Shown: positions 41,844 through 50,449, counted from the stretch's first letter. The stretch is 64,000 nt of DNA from Lachnospiraceae bacterium (GCA_017469935.1 JAFUFL010000016.1:1-64000), one strand, 5' to 3'. Notes: a model not told the origin generated them from the letters alone. Numbers and translations: made by a program.

Positions 41844-41886
41844 ATCCCTGCGGCTCCGATATACATCAGGACCCGCAGGGATTTAT
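41844..41886 (+). terminator. Terminator of OmpA-like lipoprotein gene
   Basis: ATCCCTGCGG/CCGCAGGGAT stem followed by a short T-rich tail (TTATT). Confidence 0.7.
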
Positions 41887-42110
41887 TCATAGTTTCTTTC
41901 ATGCAGCCCGTTGCACAGGCCGCCCGCTCAGCGCTCCCTCACAGGAACACTCACTGGAACTCTCACAGGAAAAGATCACTCACGCTTTTACGAGGGGCGG
42001 AAAATGGAGTATGATAAAACCGAGATTGGCTCGATCACTGATTCTGCTAATCAACCCCATATTTTCCTGGCCGGCTTGTCAGCGGTACCTAAAGAGCAGA
42101 ATAAATCAAA

Positions 42111-43091
42111 ATGAAAAAAGTATTGAGAGCAATTACGATTATAACTATGTCCGCACTGATTCCGGTTTCGCTGTATCTTTGTCTGGTTGTGCATTTTTTG
42201 GAAACAGGGTTCATAGGAGCCTGTGTCTTTCAGGCACTTTTGTTGCTATTAGTGCTCAATAAGCCTGGAATCCTTTTCTCGGTGCAAATCGGATTCATGA
42301 CAGGATTACCGCTGCTTCTATTTGGGTTCTATCTTATGTGTGTGACCGCATCACCTTATTATATGATTTATGGCGTCTTCCTGCTGGCTTTGATTTGCAG
42401 TTACACAGGCTATAAGTGGACTAAAGAAAGGCTTCTGGAACATATATCGGTTCTGTCGAAAGGCAAATTGGATGCAAAAATCCGAGCAGTAACGCTATAT
42501 ATTCGCTCCGGTGGAAAGCTCCTGTTCACCATTGGTGCCATTGTGGCATCTACTTTTCTTTTTATTGGAGGGCTGTTGCCGTTACCGAAAGACTCATTCC
42601 TGATGCCCTTCCTGCGAGTATCGGCCTTTTATATTGGATATATGGCAATCCTCATTATAGCAGAAAGAAAAAGAATCCATTTCGGAGATTCATGCATCCG
42701 GGTTTTGGCGGATTCGGGAACGTTGGAGCAGGTAGCAAACGATTTCACTGCAGCAAAAGATTATCTGTGGGGCTCTGTGCGGGGCGGGGATTCTTATGTA
42801 TACGGATACCATGCCGGCTGGATCTTTCCCTACAATCAAGAATCTGAAATGCGACTGACAGAGGGGAGCGGCCGTGGAGGCACCGGATGGCAGCTGAAAA
42901 TAGTTGTTGGACAGAAGGAATACTTCTTACACAGTGAAATGTTAGGAAAGGCAAAAGACTCAAAAGTCAGAGAACAATTTAAGAATGAAGTATATCCATT
43001 GTTTTTACAAATCCGGACAGTTTCACCTTGCGTGCTCAGGGTGATTGATCTGGATGGGAAGGTATCTGGTCCAAAGGCTTTTCTGGGTTAG
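42111..43091 (+). CDS. Polytopic membrane protein of unknown function
   Basis: 326 residues. Four helices in the first 100 residues and two more at about 140-190, then a soluble C-terminal domain (about 195-326) containing GDSYVYGYHAGWIFPYNQE and GTGWQLKIVVGQKEYFLHSE. I recognise no family. The ribosome site is weak (AAAGAGCAG). No partner is evident nearby. AT-richer than the core genes. Confidence 0.65.
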   Translation: MKKVLRAITIITMSALIPVSLYLCLVVHFLETGFIGACVFQALLLLLVLNKPGILFSVQIGFMTGLPLLLFGFYLMCVTASPYYMIYGVFLLALICSYTGYKWTKERLLEHISVLSKGKLDAKIRAVTLYIRSGGKLLFTIGAIVASTFLFIGGLLPLPKDSFLMPFLRVSAFYIGYMAILIIAERKRIHFGDSCIRVLADSGTLEQVANDFTAAKDYLWGSVRGGDSYVYGYHAGWIFPYNQESEMRLTEGSGRGGTGWQLKIVVGQKEYFLHSEMLGKAKDSKVREQFKNEVYPLFLQIRTVSPCVLRVIDLDGKVSGPKAFLG

Positions 43092-43194
43092 AAATGTGCG
43101 GATCACACGCCGTAACTTTTTACCTGTAATGGGGGCTGATATTTGGAGTAAAGAAATGTGTGAACTAAAGAGTTAGGTACGGAGCTGTGAGTCG

Positions 43195-43216
43195 GAGAGG
43201 CGGCGAAAGCCGCCTC
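43195..43216. other. Intergenic hairpin
   Basis: GAGGCGGC-GAAA-GCCGCCTC is a perfect 8-bp stem with a GAAA tetraloop. No T tract follows. Confidence 0.5.
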
Positions 43217-43354
43217 GGCACATAAATATTTGCGAAATCCCATGGTATGACAATGATTGCGGAAAAGTCAGGATGACAAGATCCCGACATTTCGATACGG
43301 CTGGGAACCTACCGTTACAGCAGGCCAAAATACATATACTGGAGGAATAATACT

Positions 43355-43540
43355 ATGTGGAATATGATTTGGCCATTAGTGCTGATCGTGGGATCGAATT
43401 GTTTTTACAATATCTGCACTAAATCTATGCCGGATGGGGCAAACACATTTGGTGCACTTACGGTCACCTATCTGGTTGGCACGGTGCTTTCGGCAGTACT
43501 TTTTGTAGTGAGCGTAAAACCAGCCGGGGTATTAAACTTG
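43355..43540 (+). pseudogene. Truncated EamA/DMT-family permease
   Basis: A perfect GGAGG site and ATG open a frame that begins like a DMT transporter (MIWPLVLIVGSNCFYNICTK, then GALTVTYLVGTVLSAVLFVV) but stops matching after two membrane helices, where it meets the terminator of the opposite-strand gene. The remaining eight helices are lost. Truncation by rearrangement. Confidence 0.7.
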
Positions 43541-43550
43541 GACAAACAAA

Positions 43551-43581
43551 CCTCCCGAAGTTATGCATGGACTTCGGGAGG
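43551..43581 (-). terminator. Terminator of zinc-ribbon gene
   Basis: CCTCCCGAAGT/ACTTCGGGAGG stem; followed by TTTGTTTG on the minus strand and TTTTCC on the plus strand. Confidence 0.75.
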
Positions 43582-43587
43582 TTTTCC

Positions 43588-44325
43588 TCAATCATAATGC
43601 CTGCGGCCTCTTCCGGATGGTCCACCGTGACCGGAATGCTCGCCGCCGGAAGGCCTGCCGTTTCCGGGGGTGTTCTGGTGGGGCCTGTTGGCGGGTGCTT
43701 TATGGCTGGGGTCCGGTTTTCTGATCGTACGGCGTGGCGTAAGCGGTTCCGTATTAAGACGCGGACGGAAATTTCTGTGGTACGCAGGCGGGGCAGGATC
43801 ATACCGTAGGTGGAATAGCCTTTCTAAAAGAGAAGGTTTCTTATAGCGGCGATAAGAAGTGATCCGGTTGGCAACTGTCAGGGCACCGATGATCGCAGCT
43901 GCGCCGGCCAGAAGGTTTCCGCTGTTGTCAAAAATCGAGGAGGTCGCATTGCCTGTCAGGTCGACATATTTATCCTCTCGATCCGTGACAGAGACTTGCA
44001 TGCCGTATTCGGTAAACATTTGAGCAACTGTAGCCGCCTCTTCAGCGGTAAGATTCTCTCCGACAACAACAGGAGCCATGTTTACCAGATTGGCGGATTC
44101 AGCATCGGTATAGCCGAAAACATCCTCCAGTAGGTCTCCGGCCATCACGGCATTGCAGTTTCCCCGGGACACAAGTACCAGGTTATACCGGTTGGAAGAC
44201 TGGGCGGTTGAGACCGCTTTGTTCATGAGAGAAAATGAAGTGGTTGTTTTCTGTTGTGCACCTCCGCAGTAGGGACAGAAGTTAACCTGTTCATTCAGTT
44301 CTGCTCCGCAGTTTTTGCAATACAT
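43588..44325 (-). CDS. Zinc-ribbon protein with L7/L12-CTD-like domain
   Basis: 245 residues. N-terminal zinc ribbon with CKNC and CPYC pairs (residues 3-21). Residues 45-115 follow the pattern of the ribosomal protein L7/L12 C-terminal domain: NRYNLVLVSRG, ESANLVNMAPVVV, LTAEEAATVAQMFTEYGMQV. A hydrophobic segment LLAGAAAIIGALTVAN lies near 145-162 and the C-terminus is a long basic, Pro/Gly/His-rich tail. GGGAGG precedes the ATG. The function is unknown; the L7/L12 fold suggests binding to a translation GTPase or another protein. Not a ribosomal protein itself. Confidence 0.7.
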   Translation of the reverse strand: MYCKNCGAELNEQVNFCPYCGGAQQKTTTSFSLMNKAVSTAQSSNRYNLVLVSRGNCNAVMAGDLLEDVFGYTDAESANLVNMAPVVVGENLTAEEAATVAQMFTEYGMQVSVTDREDKYVDLTGNATSSIFDNSGNLLAGAAAIIGALTVANRITSYRRYKKPSLLERLFHLRYDPAPPAYHRNFRPRLNTEPLTPRRTIRKPDPSHKAPANRPHQNTPGNGRPSGGEHSGHGGPSGRGRRHYD

Positions 44326-44618
44326 TGTTCGTCCTCCCTTTCGTTTATCGTTTTTCTCATTCTACAAGTGAAACCTTAGTGGAACCTAAGAATCTTATGC
44401 AGATGTGAATTCAAAATAAGGAAAAAGTGGATAGACAACAATGAGCCGCAGGGAGGCGAAGTGACCTGTCGACATGGCTCAATGCGTTGATCTTGCTATG
44501 CGAAGACAAGATGACAAGCAGACATCGAGAGCTTTCTCCCAATCGGGCCCCCGGCAGACTAGATGCAGGATACAAACGCCCCAGTAGTAGGGGGCATTTG
44601 TACTCTCACGCTGGAATC

Positions 44619-45158
44619 ATGGAAAAAAGTGTGATACGTTGGATGCAGGACCATCCGAAAAGGTATGATTCCATGGAAGTTTTCTGGCTCCTCAAAGCAA
44701 TGCAGCACAAAAGCTGGGGCATCCCTATCAGTGAGATCTCGGGAATACGAAATCACGAGTATACGGTGAACACGGAACAGTTTCTCGGAGATGAAATCCG
44801 TCGTATTAAGGCGGATCTGCGTTACCGGGAGCTTCTGGTACAGAGACTGGAAGAGCTGCAGATGAATACGCTGCTTAGTACAAGGAATGTTGGTTGTTTT
44901 TGGGTGGAGCATATTTCTGACGCATATTATTACCACCTTGTGACGAGCCACGGGGACGAGTACGAACGGATCAATCTCTCGGAAACAAGCAGTTCTTTCG
45001 TTTTCTCAGAGCAGCATCTGCCGTTTGTTGACAGCGGATTGGCAGTGAAGAACGGCGGGATTAAATGGGAACTGGGTGTACAGGAGAAATATGCCGCGTC
45101 ATTTGCTGAGGAGCTCCCGGAAGACTTTTTTTATAAAAAGATGACTTGCATTCTGTGA
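44619..45158 (+). CDS. Hypothetical protein
   Basis: 179 residues, soluble, with no motif I know. It contains WGIPISEISGIRNHEYTV and FFYKKMTC. The start is uncertain because no clear ribosome site precedes the ATG at 44619; the open frame extends 44 codons upstream through an unconvincing sequence. Codon use is less biased than the core genes. It could be a real accessory gene or a truncated one. Confidence 0.45.
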   Translation: MEKSVIRWMQDHPKRYDSMEVFWLLKAMQHKSWGIPISEISGIRNHEYTVNTEQFLGDEIRRIKADLRYRELLVQRLEELQMNTLLSTRNVGCFWVEHISDAYYYHLVTSHGDEYERINLSETSSSFVFSEQHLPFVDSGLAVKNGGIKWELGVQEKYAASFAEELPEDFFYKKMTCIL

Positions 45159-45422
45159 CAGGATATTTGTTCTTATATTATCCGGATCATAACGGATATT
45201 ATGGATCAGGCAATGCCTTTGGATGTATCAACTACGCGTTTTGATTCTTACTATAGAATATGTTTTTTCTTTTGTGATGCGGATGATATGTGTGTATTTC
45301 CACAAGAACCTGAGATTAAACGGGTTAGCATGATGTCACTTCTCTGATAGAGTGGAGTGTGGTAATGTAGGATTTAAAGTACATATAATGTGTAAGGAAG
45401 GGTAAAAAAGAGGCGATAAGAT

Positions 45423-46616
45423 ATGTTTGATTTGTTGATGTTGATTAGTTTAATACCATATTTTGCAGGTTTCTATGCACATAGAAATCTGTATTTCTGG
45501 ACATGGTATGAGGGAGAACTTGAAGAAGCTTTGGTAGTAATGATATTATTCTGGCTCATTAGCTTTTTTCCTGTCTTGGACGAATGTTTATCTGAAGATG
45601 GAATTCTTATGAAAATTGTACTTGTATTAAGCACGCTCATTAATGGTTGCGTGTTTATTCAGCACGTCGGACCATGGGCGCTTGCCAGGATCATTACAGA
45701 AGATGGATTCCAAATAATACCCTTTCTTAAGATAATTGGCCCGTTGGTATTAATTGCTGTATATTTCATTTATGAATCGTTACCTAAAAAATCGAAAAAC
45801 ATCAAATATAAATATAGTGATGTCTGGGAAGATCAAATATTTGTTCGGTTAGAAATGATTTGTTGGGGTATCGGCATTTTTTTTGGCACATGCGTTATTA
45901 TATGCCTTTTCAATTCTATGCCGGAAACAATTAATGTTGGCGGGCTCTCGCTTGGCGTAATACCCGGTTTCATGGGCTATAAAATAAATACTTTTGGCAG
46001 TGGGTCGGAAGCATGGGCTAAGATGCTTTCAGAAGGCTTTGTGCAGCCGACATGGTCAAATATTCCAGATTGGACACTGAGGTTGAAGATAGTCGCTGTC
46101 ATTTCACTTGTATTTCTTCTTCTTTCATTTACGGTGGTGATAATTCGGTCAGTGATGGAAGGAGAATTCTTTGATAAAGTGCTTACATTGTGCACAGGAA
46201 CCATAGCATATGTTTATTTCGTGTATGCGTTTCTTATAGCAAGACGAGAAATATTTATGCATTGTTTTCTTTGGAATCTTGCGGGTGAAAGCATGTTTGC
46301 TTTTGCTCAAAGCATGATTATATTTATTCCTTTTGCGTTTATTTTCTCAACAAATAACAGCACACAGAATGGGGTGGAGCAGAATTCTGGAGGATCCATG
46401 AGTGATGCTTTGGAGAGCTATAATGCAACCAAGAGAGATTATGATATCGCATCTCTTCCGAATAGGATATTCTATAATGATACGGCGTATTATTATCAAA
46501 GTGGGGTACATCCTAGAATATACCGCAGTTATGAAGGAGACGAGATATTAATCTATCATTGTACGATACACGGAGATTCTGCTCAGACCAATATCGGTCA
46601 GATTATGCTTCGTTGA
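45423..46616 (+). CDS. AT-rich polytopic membrane protein of unknown function
   Basis: 397 residues with about seven to eight hydrophobic helices (for example LLMLISLIPYFAGFY, FFGTCVIICLF, VVAISLVFLLLSFTVVII-type segment) and a soluble C-terminal tail of 80 residues (SMSDALESYNATKRDYDIA). A GAGGCG site precedes the ATG. Strongly AT-rich compared with the rest of the window, a sign of horizontal acquisition. No family recognised. Confidence 0.6.
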   Translation: MFDLLMLISLIPYFAGFYAHRNLYFWTWYEGELEEALVVMILFWLISFFPVLDECLSEDGILMKIVLVLSTLINGCVFIQHVGPWALARIITEDGFQIIPFLKIIGPLVLIAVYFIYESLPKKSKNIKYKYSDVWEDQIFVRLEMICWGIGIFFGTCVIICLFNSMPETINVGGLSLGVIPGFMGYKINTFGSGSEAWAKMLSEGFVQPTWSNIPDWTLRLKIVAVISLVFLLLSFTVVIIRSVMEGEFFDKVLTLCTGTIAYVYFVYAFLIARREIFMHCFLWNLAGESMFAFAQSMIIFIPFAFIFSTNNSTQNGVEQNSGGSMSDALESYNATKRDYDIASLPNRIFYNDTAYYYQSGVHPRIYRSYEGDEILIYHCTIHGDSAQTNIGQIMLR

Positions 46617-46849
46617 TTAACAGGGCAACAGGATGAGGCGGGAATTAAGGTGAAGAACTTCTGAGGGAATCCGTAAGAAAAGAGGAAGAATAGTGACTGC
46701 AGAGGAAGAAAAAGAAAGGAAGCTATAATTGAGTCGATATAACCTAATCTGCCCCGGGTCACACTTCTGGCGTTTTCCGGCGTACGCAAGAGTCAACAAT
46801 TCGCTTCCGCGCTGAATACTACCCAGTACGTTCCAAGCTGAGGACTACC

Positions 46850-47569
46850 ATGACCAACCAATTTATTCGAAGCGCCATGATCGACTGGCGCAAAATAGCG
46901 TCTGACAGCTACCTTCGCTCCATCCCTTCCATCAGCAGCGCTGAGCAGATTGATTTCGAGCAGTCGGTCACCTTTTTCGTCGGTGAAAACGGCAGCGGAA
47001 AATCTACCCTGCTGGAAGCGATCGCGGTCGCTTATGGCTTCAACCCCGAAGGCGGCACAAGAAATTACAATTTCTCGACCTACGATTCCCATTCGGAACT
47101 GCACAGTGCCATCCGCCTTTCCCGCAGCGTTCGCAGGCCTGTCTACGGATACTTCCTCCGCGCGGAGAGTTTCTACAATGTCGCAACAATGGAGGACGAG
47201 TACAGCAGAGGACCCGGCGGTATTCCGCAGCACTACCACGAGAAATCCCACGGGGAGAGTTTTCTGGCATTGGTTCAGAATTCCTTCCGCGAGAACGGGA
47301 TCTACCTTCTCGACGAACCGGAAGCAGCTCTGTCTCCCCAGCGGCAGCTTACGCTGCTCGTGGAAATTCACCGCTGTGCGCAGGGAGGCGCTCAATTCAT
47401 CATTGCCTCTCACTCGCCCATCCTGCTCGGACTGCCCGGCGCTCAAATTCTCTCTTTTGACGGCGGTGTGATCCATCCCTGTTCCTATGAAGAGACCGAG
47501 AGTTATCAGGTAACCGAAGTTTTCATCAATCACAGGGAACACTTGCTCCATAATCTGTTGGAGAAGTGA
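46850..47569 (+). CDS. AAA ATPase, SMC/RecF-like
   Basis: 239-residue small ABC-type ATPase: Walker A GENGSGKST (near residue 46), a Q-loop-like region, signature-like HGESF, Walker B IYLLDEPEAALS and the switch His in ASHSP. The short form with a degenerate helical insertion is common among stand-alone AAA_21/AAA_23 proteins linked to DNA or defence functions. No partner nuclease is visible. GAGG lies upstream of the start. A bidirectional terminator follows. Confidence 0.85.
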   Translation: MTNQFIRSAMIDWRKIASDSYLRSIPSISSAEQIDFEQSVTFFVGENGSGKSTLLEAIAVAYGFNPEGGTRNYNFSTYDSHSELHSAIRLSRSVRRPVYGYFLRAESFYNVATMEDEYSRGPGGIPQHYHEKSHGESFLALVQNSFRENGIYLLDEPEAALSPQRQLTLLVEIHRCAQGGAQFIIASHSPILLGLPGAQILSFDGGVIHPCSYEETESYQVTEVFINHREHLLHNLLEK

Positions 47570-47607
47570 TCCTGCTGAGATTGTCGTCGCGCTTTACATT
47601 ATTCAAT

Positions 47608-47638
47608 AAAAAATCCGGCCTTCCGGCCGGATTTTAAA
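47608..47638. terminator. Bidirectional terminator
   Basis: AATCCGGCC-TTCC-GGCCGGATT stem flanked by A-run and T-run. Confidence 0.88.
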
Positions 47639-47706
47639 CTCTTTTTTGGGGACGTCGAGGTTCATAAATGCGACATCCCGTTCTTTTTGCACACGTGTGC
47701 ATCTTA

Positions 47707-47793
47707 TCAGGTGATCGCCTGCATTCCCATGCTCAGCATCGCAGCGATTCCAATCACCCAGTAAATAATCTTATATATTCTTGCTACTGCCAT
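47707..47793 (-). CDS. 28-residue hydrophobic small protein
   Basis: ATG at 47793 follows GGAGGAG and encodes MAVARIYKIIYWVIGIAAML and a short tail: one membrane helix. It begins 3 nt after the stop of the 35-residue ORF. The size and helix resemble small membrane toxins or regulators. Real translation is likely from the strong ribosome site. Confidence 0.55.
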   Translation of the reverse strand: MAVARIYKIIYWVIGIAAMLSMGMQAIT

Positions 47794-47796
47794 CGC

Positions 47797-47904
47797 TCAC
47801 TCCTCCTCTGCCATGTACTCTTCATACTCGGCCTCACTGGCAAACAAAATGTAGCGGCCGTTAACCAAACCCATGTAACCGTTTCCATTAAGATATCCCT
47901 TCAT
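47797..47904 (-). CDS. 35-residue small protein
   Basis: ATG at 47904 follows AAGGAGG. The sequence MKGYLNGNGYMGLVNGRYIL continues into an acidic tail (EYEEYMAEEE). The pattern GLVNGRYILFASEAEYEEYM recalls very small proteins common in Clostridial mobile elements; no function is known to me. It forms a two-gene unit with the 28-residue protein. Confidence 0.6.
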   Translation of the reverse strand: MKGYLNGNGYMGLVNGRYILFASEAEYEEYMAEEE

Positions 47905-47972
47905 AGCAGACCTCCTTACTAAGCATTGAAACTGTTGCTCTCTTCTTGTTTTCTTCTATGATTTGATTCTAC

Positions 47973-48016
47973 TCGAACAGGTGTACATTTGTTTGTACAG
48001 GTCGAACGTTTGTTTC
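47973..48016. promoter_or_regulatory. Possible LexA/DinR-like boxes
   Basis: CGAACGTTTGTTTC (48003-48016) differs from the Gram-positive SOS box CGAACRNRYGTTYC at one position. A weaker half-site, CGAACAGGTGTACA, is at 47973-47986. They lie between the divergent small-ORF unit and the double-glycine gene. The -10 of the latter is TATAAT at 48087. Confidence 0.4.
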
Positions 48017-48035
48017 CGAATTCTTTCGGGATCCG

Positions 48036-48052
48036 GCGGGCTGAATAATTAC
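48036..48052. repeat. Solo end of ATTATTCAGC repeat family
   Basis: GGCGGGCTGAATAATTA is the reverse-complement form of the repeat ends seen at 28605, 56104 and 62774. Confidence 0.5.
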
Positions 48053-48131
48053 GAAATAACCATGGAATTCCGTCCACGCAAAAGTATATAATAATATAAA
48101 GAGCACACACCTTTTAGAAAGGAGAATTAAA

Positions 48132-48428
48132 ATGAGCGAAATGATGGATAAAATGAATGCAGAAGAGCTTAACGAAGTTACCGGCGGCGTTGGCAGACAG
48201 GAGATTATCGTAAAAGCTATCACACCGATCTGGGTAAAGGTTACAGCATCCAGCCTTAACTGCAGATATACCCCCAACGGACCGATTGCCAAGACCTACG
48301 AGTACGGCCACAAGCTGAAAGTCGACGGAATCACTGATGATGGCAAGTGGTACAGACTGCTGATCAATGATCCTCGCGGCGGCACCTGCTATGCTTTCAT
48401 CTACAAAGAGTACACCAAGAAGATCTGA
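48132..48428 (+). CDS. Double-glycine leader protein with SH3-like core (copy 1)
   Basis: 98 residues. The leader MSEMMDKMNAEELNEVTGG ends in GG (18-19), the type cleaved by C39 peptidase ABC exporters. The 79-residue core resembles a bacterial SH3 domain: VTASSLNCRYTPNGPIAKTY, GHKLKVDG, GKWYRLLI, with two cysteines (44 and 86) that may form a disulfide. Paralogue at 50014 differs by seven substitutions and one inserted residue. GGAG precedes the ATG. No exporter or immunity gene is adjacent. SH3b folds often bind peptidoglycan, so a secreted wall-binding protein or bacteriocin-like role is plausible but unproven. Confidence 0.8.
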   Translation: MSEMMDKMNAEELNEVTGGVGRQEIIVKAITPIWVKVTASSLNCRYTPNGPIAKTYEYGHKLKVDGITDDGKWYRLLINDPRGGTCYAFIYKEYTKKI

Positions 48429-48498
48429 TCATGATTTCGGACTTGTTTATGAGTCTTCTGACATAAGCGCTTGATTGGCGCGCCAATAATGAGCATTA

Positions 48499-48535
48499 AA
48501 AGAGGGGCTGTCACATTGTGACAGCCCCTCTCAAG
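48499..48535 (-). terminator. Terminator of sigma factor gene
   Basis: GAGGGGCTGTCAC-ATT-GTGACAGCCCCTC perfect 13-bp stem followed on the minus strand by TTTTAAT. Confidence 0.8.
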
Positions 48536-48539
48536 TGAT

Positions 48540-49493
48540 TTACGCGAGATAATCGCGAAGGCTTCTGTGTTTGTGTACCTGGCGCATCAGGAGTTTTCTG
48601 AGCGCCTTGGCCTCGATCTGGCGAATTCTCTCGCGGGTGAGGCCGTAAATCTGTCCCAGTTCATCCAGGGTCTTTTCCCTGCCGTCGTCCAGCCCGAACC
48701 GAAGGCGCAGGATCGCCTCTTCGCGAACGGTAAGGCAGTCGAAGAGCCCGACAACGGATTCCCTCATGGAGGAGGCGACAGCCGCCGCCTCGGGTTCGGG
48801 GGAGCCCTCGTCACGGATGTAATCGCTCAGCTGGCTGTCCTGTTCTTCTCCGACAGGTGTGTCAAGGGAGACGGCATCCATGGAGTAATTCAGGAGCGTA
48901 TCAACCTGCTCGACGGGCATATCGAGCTTCTCGGCGATGTCTTCCGGAGTAACTTCCCTGCCGAGAGTCTGGGAGAGTTCCCGCATGGCGCGCCGGACTT
49001 TATTGATCCGCTCGCACTGATGAACCGGGATCCGGATGATTCGGGATTTATCGTTGATGGCGCGGGAAATCGCCTGTCTGATCCACCAGGTGGCGTAGGT
49101 GGAAAACTTGAACCCTTTCCTGTAATCAAATTTGTCGACCGCTTTCATAAGGCCGATGTTTCCTTCCTGAATCAGGTCCAGGAAGGAGTAGGTAGAGCGC
49201 CTGTATCTTTTGGCAATGTTTACAACAAGCCGGAGATTTGCCTGCGCAAGCTGCTCGCGGGCGTAAGTATCGCCGGCCTCGATGCGCTTCGCCAGTGCGA
49301 TCTCTTCCTCGGCGCTAAGAAGAGGGTAGGTGCTGATCTCTTTAAGGTAGAGCCGTACGGAATCGGAGACAGCGAGGTCTTCCGCGGTATAAAGAGCTTC
49401 ACTGTCCGTGTCGCAGTCAATACCATCAGTAATCTCGTCAAAATCGTCGTCGATTAACAGGGGGGATGTGGTTTTGATCTCTTCTGCAGACAT
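48540..49493 (-). CDS. Sigma-70 family RNA polymerase sigma factor (RpoD-like)
   Basis: 317 residues with sigma regions 1.2 (DSVRLYLKEISTYPLLSAEEE), 2 (LRLVVNIAKRY, DLIQEGNIGLMKAVDKFDY, FSTYATWWIRQAI), 3 and 4 (LRLRFGLDDG, YGLTRERIRQIE). Region 1.1 is absent, so it is a short RpoD-like or group 2 factor; the primary sigma factor is normally longer. ATG at 49493 follows AAAGGAG. It is flanked by the two double-glycine genes and by tRNA-Leu genes. Its regulon cannot be read from here. Confidence 0.92.
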   Translation of the reverse strand: MSAEEIKTTSPLLIDDDFDEITDGIDCDTDSEALYTAEDLAVSDSVRLYLKEISTYPLLSAEEEIALAKRIEAGDTYAREQLAQANLRLVVNIAKRYRRSTYSFLDLIQEGNIGLMKAVDKFDYRKGFKFSTYATWWIRQAISRAINDKSRIIRIPVHQCERINKVRRAMRELSQTLGREVTPEDIAEKLDMPVEQVDTLLNYSMDAVSLDTPVGEEQDSQLSDYIRDEGSPEPEAAAVASSMRESVVGLFDCLTVREEAILRLRFGLDDGREKTLDELGQIYGLTRERIRQIEAKALRKLLMRQVHKHRSLRDYLA

Positions 49494-49631
49494 ATAACTC
49501 CTTTCGAAAACAGTTGATGTGACATAAGACCGTATTAGAAATGCGGAGTGGAAACTGTCGGTGACAGCTTCTAAAAAAACAGACGAGGAAAAAACAATAA
49601 AATTACAAAAAAACATTGGGACGAGATACAA

Positions 49632-49671
49632 AAAGCCCGGATTCATTGAATGCTCAATGATTCCGGGCTTT
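49632..49671 (-). terminator. Terminator of tRNA-Leu pair
   Basis: 18-bp stem AAAGCCCGGAT(T)CATTGA with TCAATGATTCCGGGCTTT around ATGC, followed on the minus strand by TTGTATC and T-rich sequence. Confidence 0.85.
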
Positions 49672-49675
49672 ATGA

Positions 49676-49759
49676 TGCGGAAGATGGGACTTGAACCCAC
49701 ACGGTGTATCCACCACAAGATCCTTAGTCTTGCTCGTCTGCCAGTTCCGACACTTCCGC
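49676..49759 (-). tRNA. tRNA-Leu (AAG)
   Basis: Acceptor GCGGAAG/CTTCCGC, anticodon stem CAAGA/TCTTG with loop CTAAGGA (AAG), long variable arm, T arm with TTCAAGT. 84 nt, standard class II. Confidence 0.93.
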
Positions 49760-49785
49760 GTATTCCTGCAATGTGTTACAGAAGA

Positions 49786-49868
49786 TGCAGGAGATGGGAC
49801 TTGAACCCACACTATGTTGCCATAACAGGCACCTGAAGCCTGCGCGTCTGCCATTCCGCCACTCCTGC
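49786..49868 (-). tRNA. tRNA-Leu (CAG)
   Basis: Acceptor GCAGGAG/CTCCTGC, anticodon stem CAGGC/GCCTG with loop TTCAGGT (CAG), long variable arm, TTCAAGT in the T loop. 83 nt, standard class II. Confidence 0.93.
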
Positions 49869-50013
49869 GAACAGAGGATATTGTACCGAAAACGGGGGGA
49901 AATGTCAAATAAATTTTTTTGTGGAATTTTCGCCCGGCGGCTGTATATATATGTGTAAGGCAAAAAACAATGTTTTAACGGTCAGACAGACCCGCACAAA
50001 AAGGAGATAAAAA

Positions 50014-50313
50014 ATGAGCGATATGATGGAAAACAAGATGAATGCAGAGGAACTGGATCAGGTTACCGGCGGCGTAGGAAGACAGGAGATCTCGGTAAAA
50101 GCGATCACCCCGATCTGGGTAAAGGTCACGGCTTCGAGCCTGAACTGCAGATATACTCCCGACGGACCGATCGCCAAGACCTATGAGTACGGCCACAAGC
50201 TGAAAGTCGACGGCATCACCAGCGACGGCAAGTGGTACAGACTGCTGATCAACGATCCCCGCGGCGGCACCTGCTACGCATTCATTTACAAAGAATATAC
50301 CAAGAAGATCTGA
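50014..50313 (+). CDS. Double-glycine leader protein with SH3-like core (copy 2)
   Basis: 99 residues, leader MSDMMENKMNAEELDQVTGG, core almost identical to copy 1 (3 changes in 79 residues) with the same two cysteines. Synonymous differences are much more frequent than amino-acid changes, so the core seems to be under purifying selection. AAAAAGGAG precedes the ATG. TATATA lies upstream. It is separated from copy 1 by the sigma gene and two tRNA genes, all on the other strand. A terminator follows. Confidence 0.8.
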   Translation: MSDMMENKMNAEELDQVTGGVGRQEISVKAITPIWVKVTASSLNCRYTPDGPIAKTYEYGHKLKVDGITSDGKWYRLLINDPRGGTCYAFIYKEYTKKI

Positions 50314-50363
50314 TCAAAAAAGCGTATGCGCGAAGCGCTTCGTGACACAGATAAATAAGACCG

Positions 50364-50398
50364 GCCTCCGGCTCCATTGTGAGTACGGAGGCTGTTTT
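50364..50398 (+). terminator. Terminator after second double-glycine gene
   Basis: GCCTCCG (50364-50370) pairs with CGGAGGC (50386-50392) and TGTTTTTG follows. Confidence 0.75.
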
Positions 50399-50449
50399 TG
50401 TGCTATAGTAAAAGGAACAAATGGCAGAAAAGTTTCTTGGAGGTGGACT

